Origin: DATGKR01 sp035294565
GTDB taxonomy: Bacteria > Actinomycetota > Acidimicrobiia > Acidimicrobiales > Palsa-688
Direction of reading: 5' to 3'
DNA length: 5,987 nucleotides
Assembly: GCA_035294565.1 (NCBI GenBank)
Contig: DATGKR010000154.1
Span: 1-5,987 of the forward strand
Shown: one piece after another, positions 5,082 to 5,987 of the stretch
How the letters are laid out: each line of letters begins with the position of its first letter
Numbering within the stretch: the stretch's first letter is position 1
Translations under genes and position numbers: made by a program
Notes under the pieces: generated by a model
Databases searched by the model: none
The model's input: only the letters and a program-made list of their open reading frames with translations
Told to the model about the DNA's origin: nothing

Positions 5082-5987
5082 CAGGTGACCTCCTCGGCGC
5101 CGGGGAACGCCTCGAGGAGCCGGCGTTCAGGGGAGACGTCGGCGGCGGCCGCCTCGTCGAACTCCTCCCACTCGGCTGCGGCTGGCGGCTGCCAGTCGGC
5201 GGGCTCCTCAGGGGTAGGCGGGGCGGCCGAAAGGGTCGACGGCACCGGCGCGCCGTCGTCCAGCACGAGCTTCAAGGGGACGGGGCGGCCGAAGTGGGCG
5301 GACAGCGCCGCCTCCACCTCCTCGCGGCCGGCGGCCGCCCTGCTCAGCAAGCCCCGGTCGGGCAGGGCCAAGACCGCAGCCGACCCCTCACCGGGAAGGA
5401 AGCGGCCGGTGGCCACGTACACCTTCACCGCCGGCCTCAAGGAGGGGAGGATGCTGTCTCCCCAGGCGATGGTCAGCTCCTCACGGGTGGGCAGGCCTGC
5501 GGCGGGGGTGGGGGTGGGCTGCTTCGAGGCGGCGGGCCGCTCGGCCGACCTGGCCGGGGCGGGAGTGGCTGGCGCCGGGGTGGCCGGCGGCGGTGGCGCG
5601 GGGGCGTTAGGTGCCGCCGGTGGAGGGGACAACTTGGGCGCCGCCGACGAGGCAGGAGGCGGCGGGGAGGCGGGGGCGTTAGGTGCCGCCGGCGGAGGGA
5701 CCGGCGGCGAGAACGCCTTGGGGGTCGCCGGTGAGGCGGGAGGCGGTCCGAGGAAGCCGGGGCCGCCGGCGGGCTCCTGACGCGCTGGCGGGCGCGGCTC
5801 GCCGGCAGGCACCCGCCCGGCCAGAGCCTGCTCCAGGCGCTCGACACGCTGCAGCAGGGCTGCCTGCCCGTCGTCGAGCTCCGGGGCGGACAAGCGGACC
5901 AGAGCAACCTCCAGGGTCGTCCGGGGGTCGGCGGAATCGCGCATGTCGATCAGCGCTTGGCCCACCACCTCCATCGCCCGCACCAGG
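5081..5987 (-). CDS. dnaX: DNA polymerase III subunit gamma/tau, C-terminal part (partial)
   Basis: DnaX is the ATPase of the clamp loader and, as tau, ties the polymerase to it. Only the last 301 residues are in the window; the ATPase domain lies beyond the right edge. Counting from the GTG/Val codon at 5983, residues 1-35 (RAMEVVGQALIDMRDSADP..., LEVALVRLSAPELD) are the end of the helical collar domain. Residues 41-56 (QAALLQRVERLEQALA) look like a short coiled helix. A Pro/Ala-rich disordered linker spans about 57-165. The C-terminal domain at about 166-240 (LTIAWGDSILPSLRPAVKVYVATGRFLPGEG...) is the tau part expected to contact the polymerase. An acidic segment (EWEEFDE) and the end ERRLLEAFPGAEEV complete it. 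No frameshift signal is visible in this part. The linker holds a 24-residue-period repeat. Identification rests on these segments plus the ybaB-recR context. Confidence 0.92.
   Translation of the reverse strand, partial: LVRAMEVVGQALIDMRDSADPRTTLEVALVRLSAPELDDGQAALLQRVERLEQALAGRVPAGEPRPPARQEPAGGPGFLGPPPASPATPKAFSPPVPPPAAPNAPASPPPPASSAAPKLSPPPAAPNAPAPPPPATPAPATPAPARSAERPAASKQPTPTPAAGLPTREELTIAWGDSILPSLRPAVKVYVATGRFLPGEGSAAVLALPDRGLLSRAAAGREEVEAALSAHFGRPVPLKLVLDDGAPVPSTLSAAPPTPEEPADWQPPAAAEWEEFDEAAAADVSPERRLLEAFPGAEEVT
5087..5094 (-). promoter_or_regulatory. Strong Shine-Dalgarno at the 3' end of dnaX
   Basis: GAGGAGGT on the minus strand encodes the Glu-Glu-Val near the end of DnaX. It stands 6 nt before the ATG that overlaps the dnaX TGA. 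ybaB proper has its own site further on, so this one appears to serve the small ORF at 5081. Confidence 0.5.
5598..5699 (-). repeat. Direct repeat, 72-bp period, in the dnaX Pro/Ala linker
   Basis: A stretch of about 30 bp at 5598-5627 recurs at 5670-5699, nearly identical (the shared core includes GCGGGGGCGTTAGGTGCCGC). The 72-bp offset keeps the frame and gives PPPAAPNAPA twice in the disordered linker. The sequence between the copies is also Pro/Ala-rich but more diverged. Confidence 0.85.

Noticed and set aside
4694..5780. Plus-strand open frames opposite ybaB and dnaX
   Set aside because: These are Arg/Gly-rich shadows typical of GC-rich DNA; the minus strand carries recognisable ybaB and dnaX sequences.
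5081..5987. Programmed frameshift site making a short gamma form of DnaX
   Set aside because: No A-rich slippery heptamer is visible in the part of dnaX inside the window; any such site would lie in the missing upstream part.

Overview
This window looks like chromosomal housekeeping sequence from a very GC-rich actinobacterium. The reasons are strong G/C bias at third codon positions, frequent GTG starts, tight coding, likely leaderless promoters and a dnaX-ybaB-recR cluster. An Acidimicrobiia-like lineage is possible, but that is inference; no rRNA or other marker in the window fixes the taxon. No mobile elements, tRNAs, rRNAs or CRISPR arrays were found.

Layout, left to right. (1) 1-1134, plus strand: an OafA/YrhL-type membrane acyltransferase (acyltransferase 3 family), cut by the window edge at its N-terminus and carrying a perfect 27-bp in-frame tandem duplication. 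(2) 1186-2534, minus strand: a two-gene unit. Methylmalonyl-CoA epimerase (mce) comes first and overlaps, in GTGA fashion, a type I methionine aminopeptidase with an N-terminal SEC-C zinc motif (map). (3) 2535-2577: a 43-bp divergent promoter region with a TANNNT -10 element at leaderless spacing on each strand. (4) 2578-3747, plus strand: acetyl-CoA C-acetyltransferase (thiolase) with all catalytic residues present. (5) 3748-3943: a convergent intergenic region largely filled by about five copies of a 26-bp tandem repeat. (6) 3944-5987, minus strand: dnaX (tau/gamma clamp-loader subunit, C-terminal part only), a possible 24-aa small ORF, ybaB and recR. These are tightly packed and probably one operon.

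How the genes relate. The epimerase and thiolase are both acyl-CoA enzymes, used in propionyl-/methylmalonyl-CoA and acetoacetyl-CoA metabolism, and they share one promoter region. The dnaX-ybaB-recR block joins replication, a nucleoid-associated protein and recombinational repair; this arrangement is widespread in bacteria. Map and the acyltransferase are functionally unrelated to these neighbours.

No obviously new multi-gene system is present. The most unusual features are a roughly 40-residue Ala/Gly/Pro repeat, made of four 30-bp units, placed inside the Cys4 zinc finger of RecR; a possible 24-codon ORF overlapping both the dnaX stop and the ybaB start, with its own strong Shine-Dalgarno sequence; and a concentration of different short repeats (periods 26, 27, 30 and 72 bp) within 6 kb.
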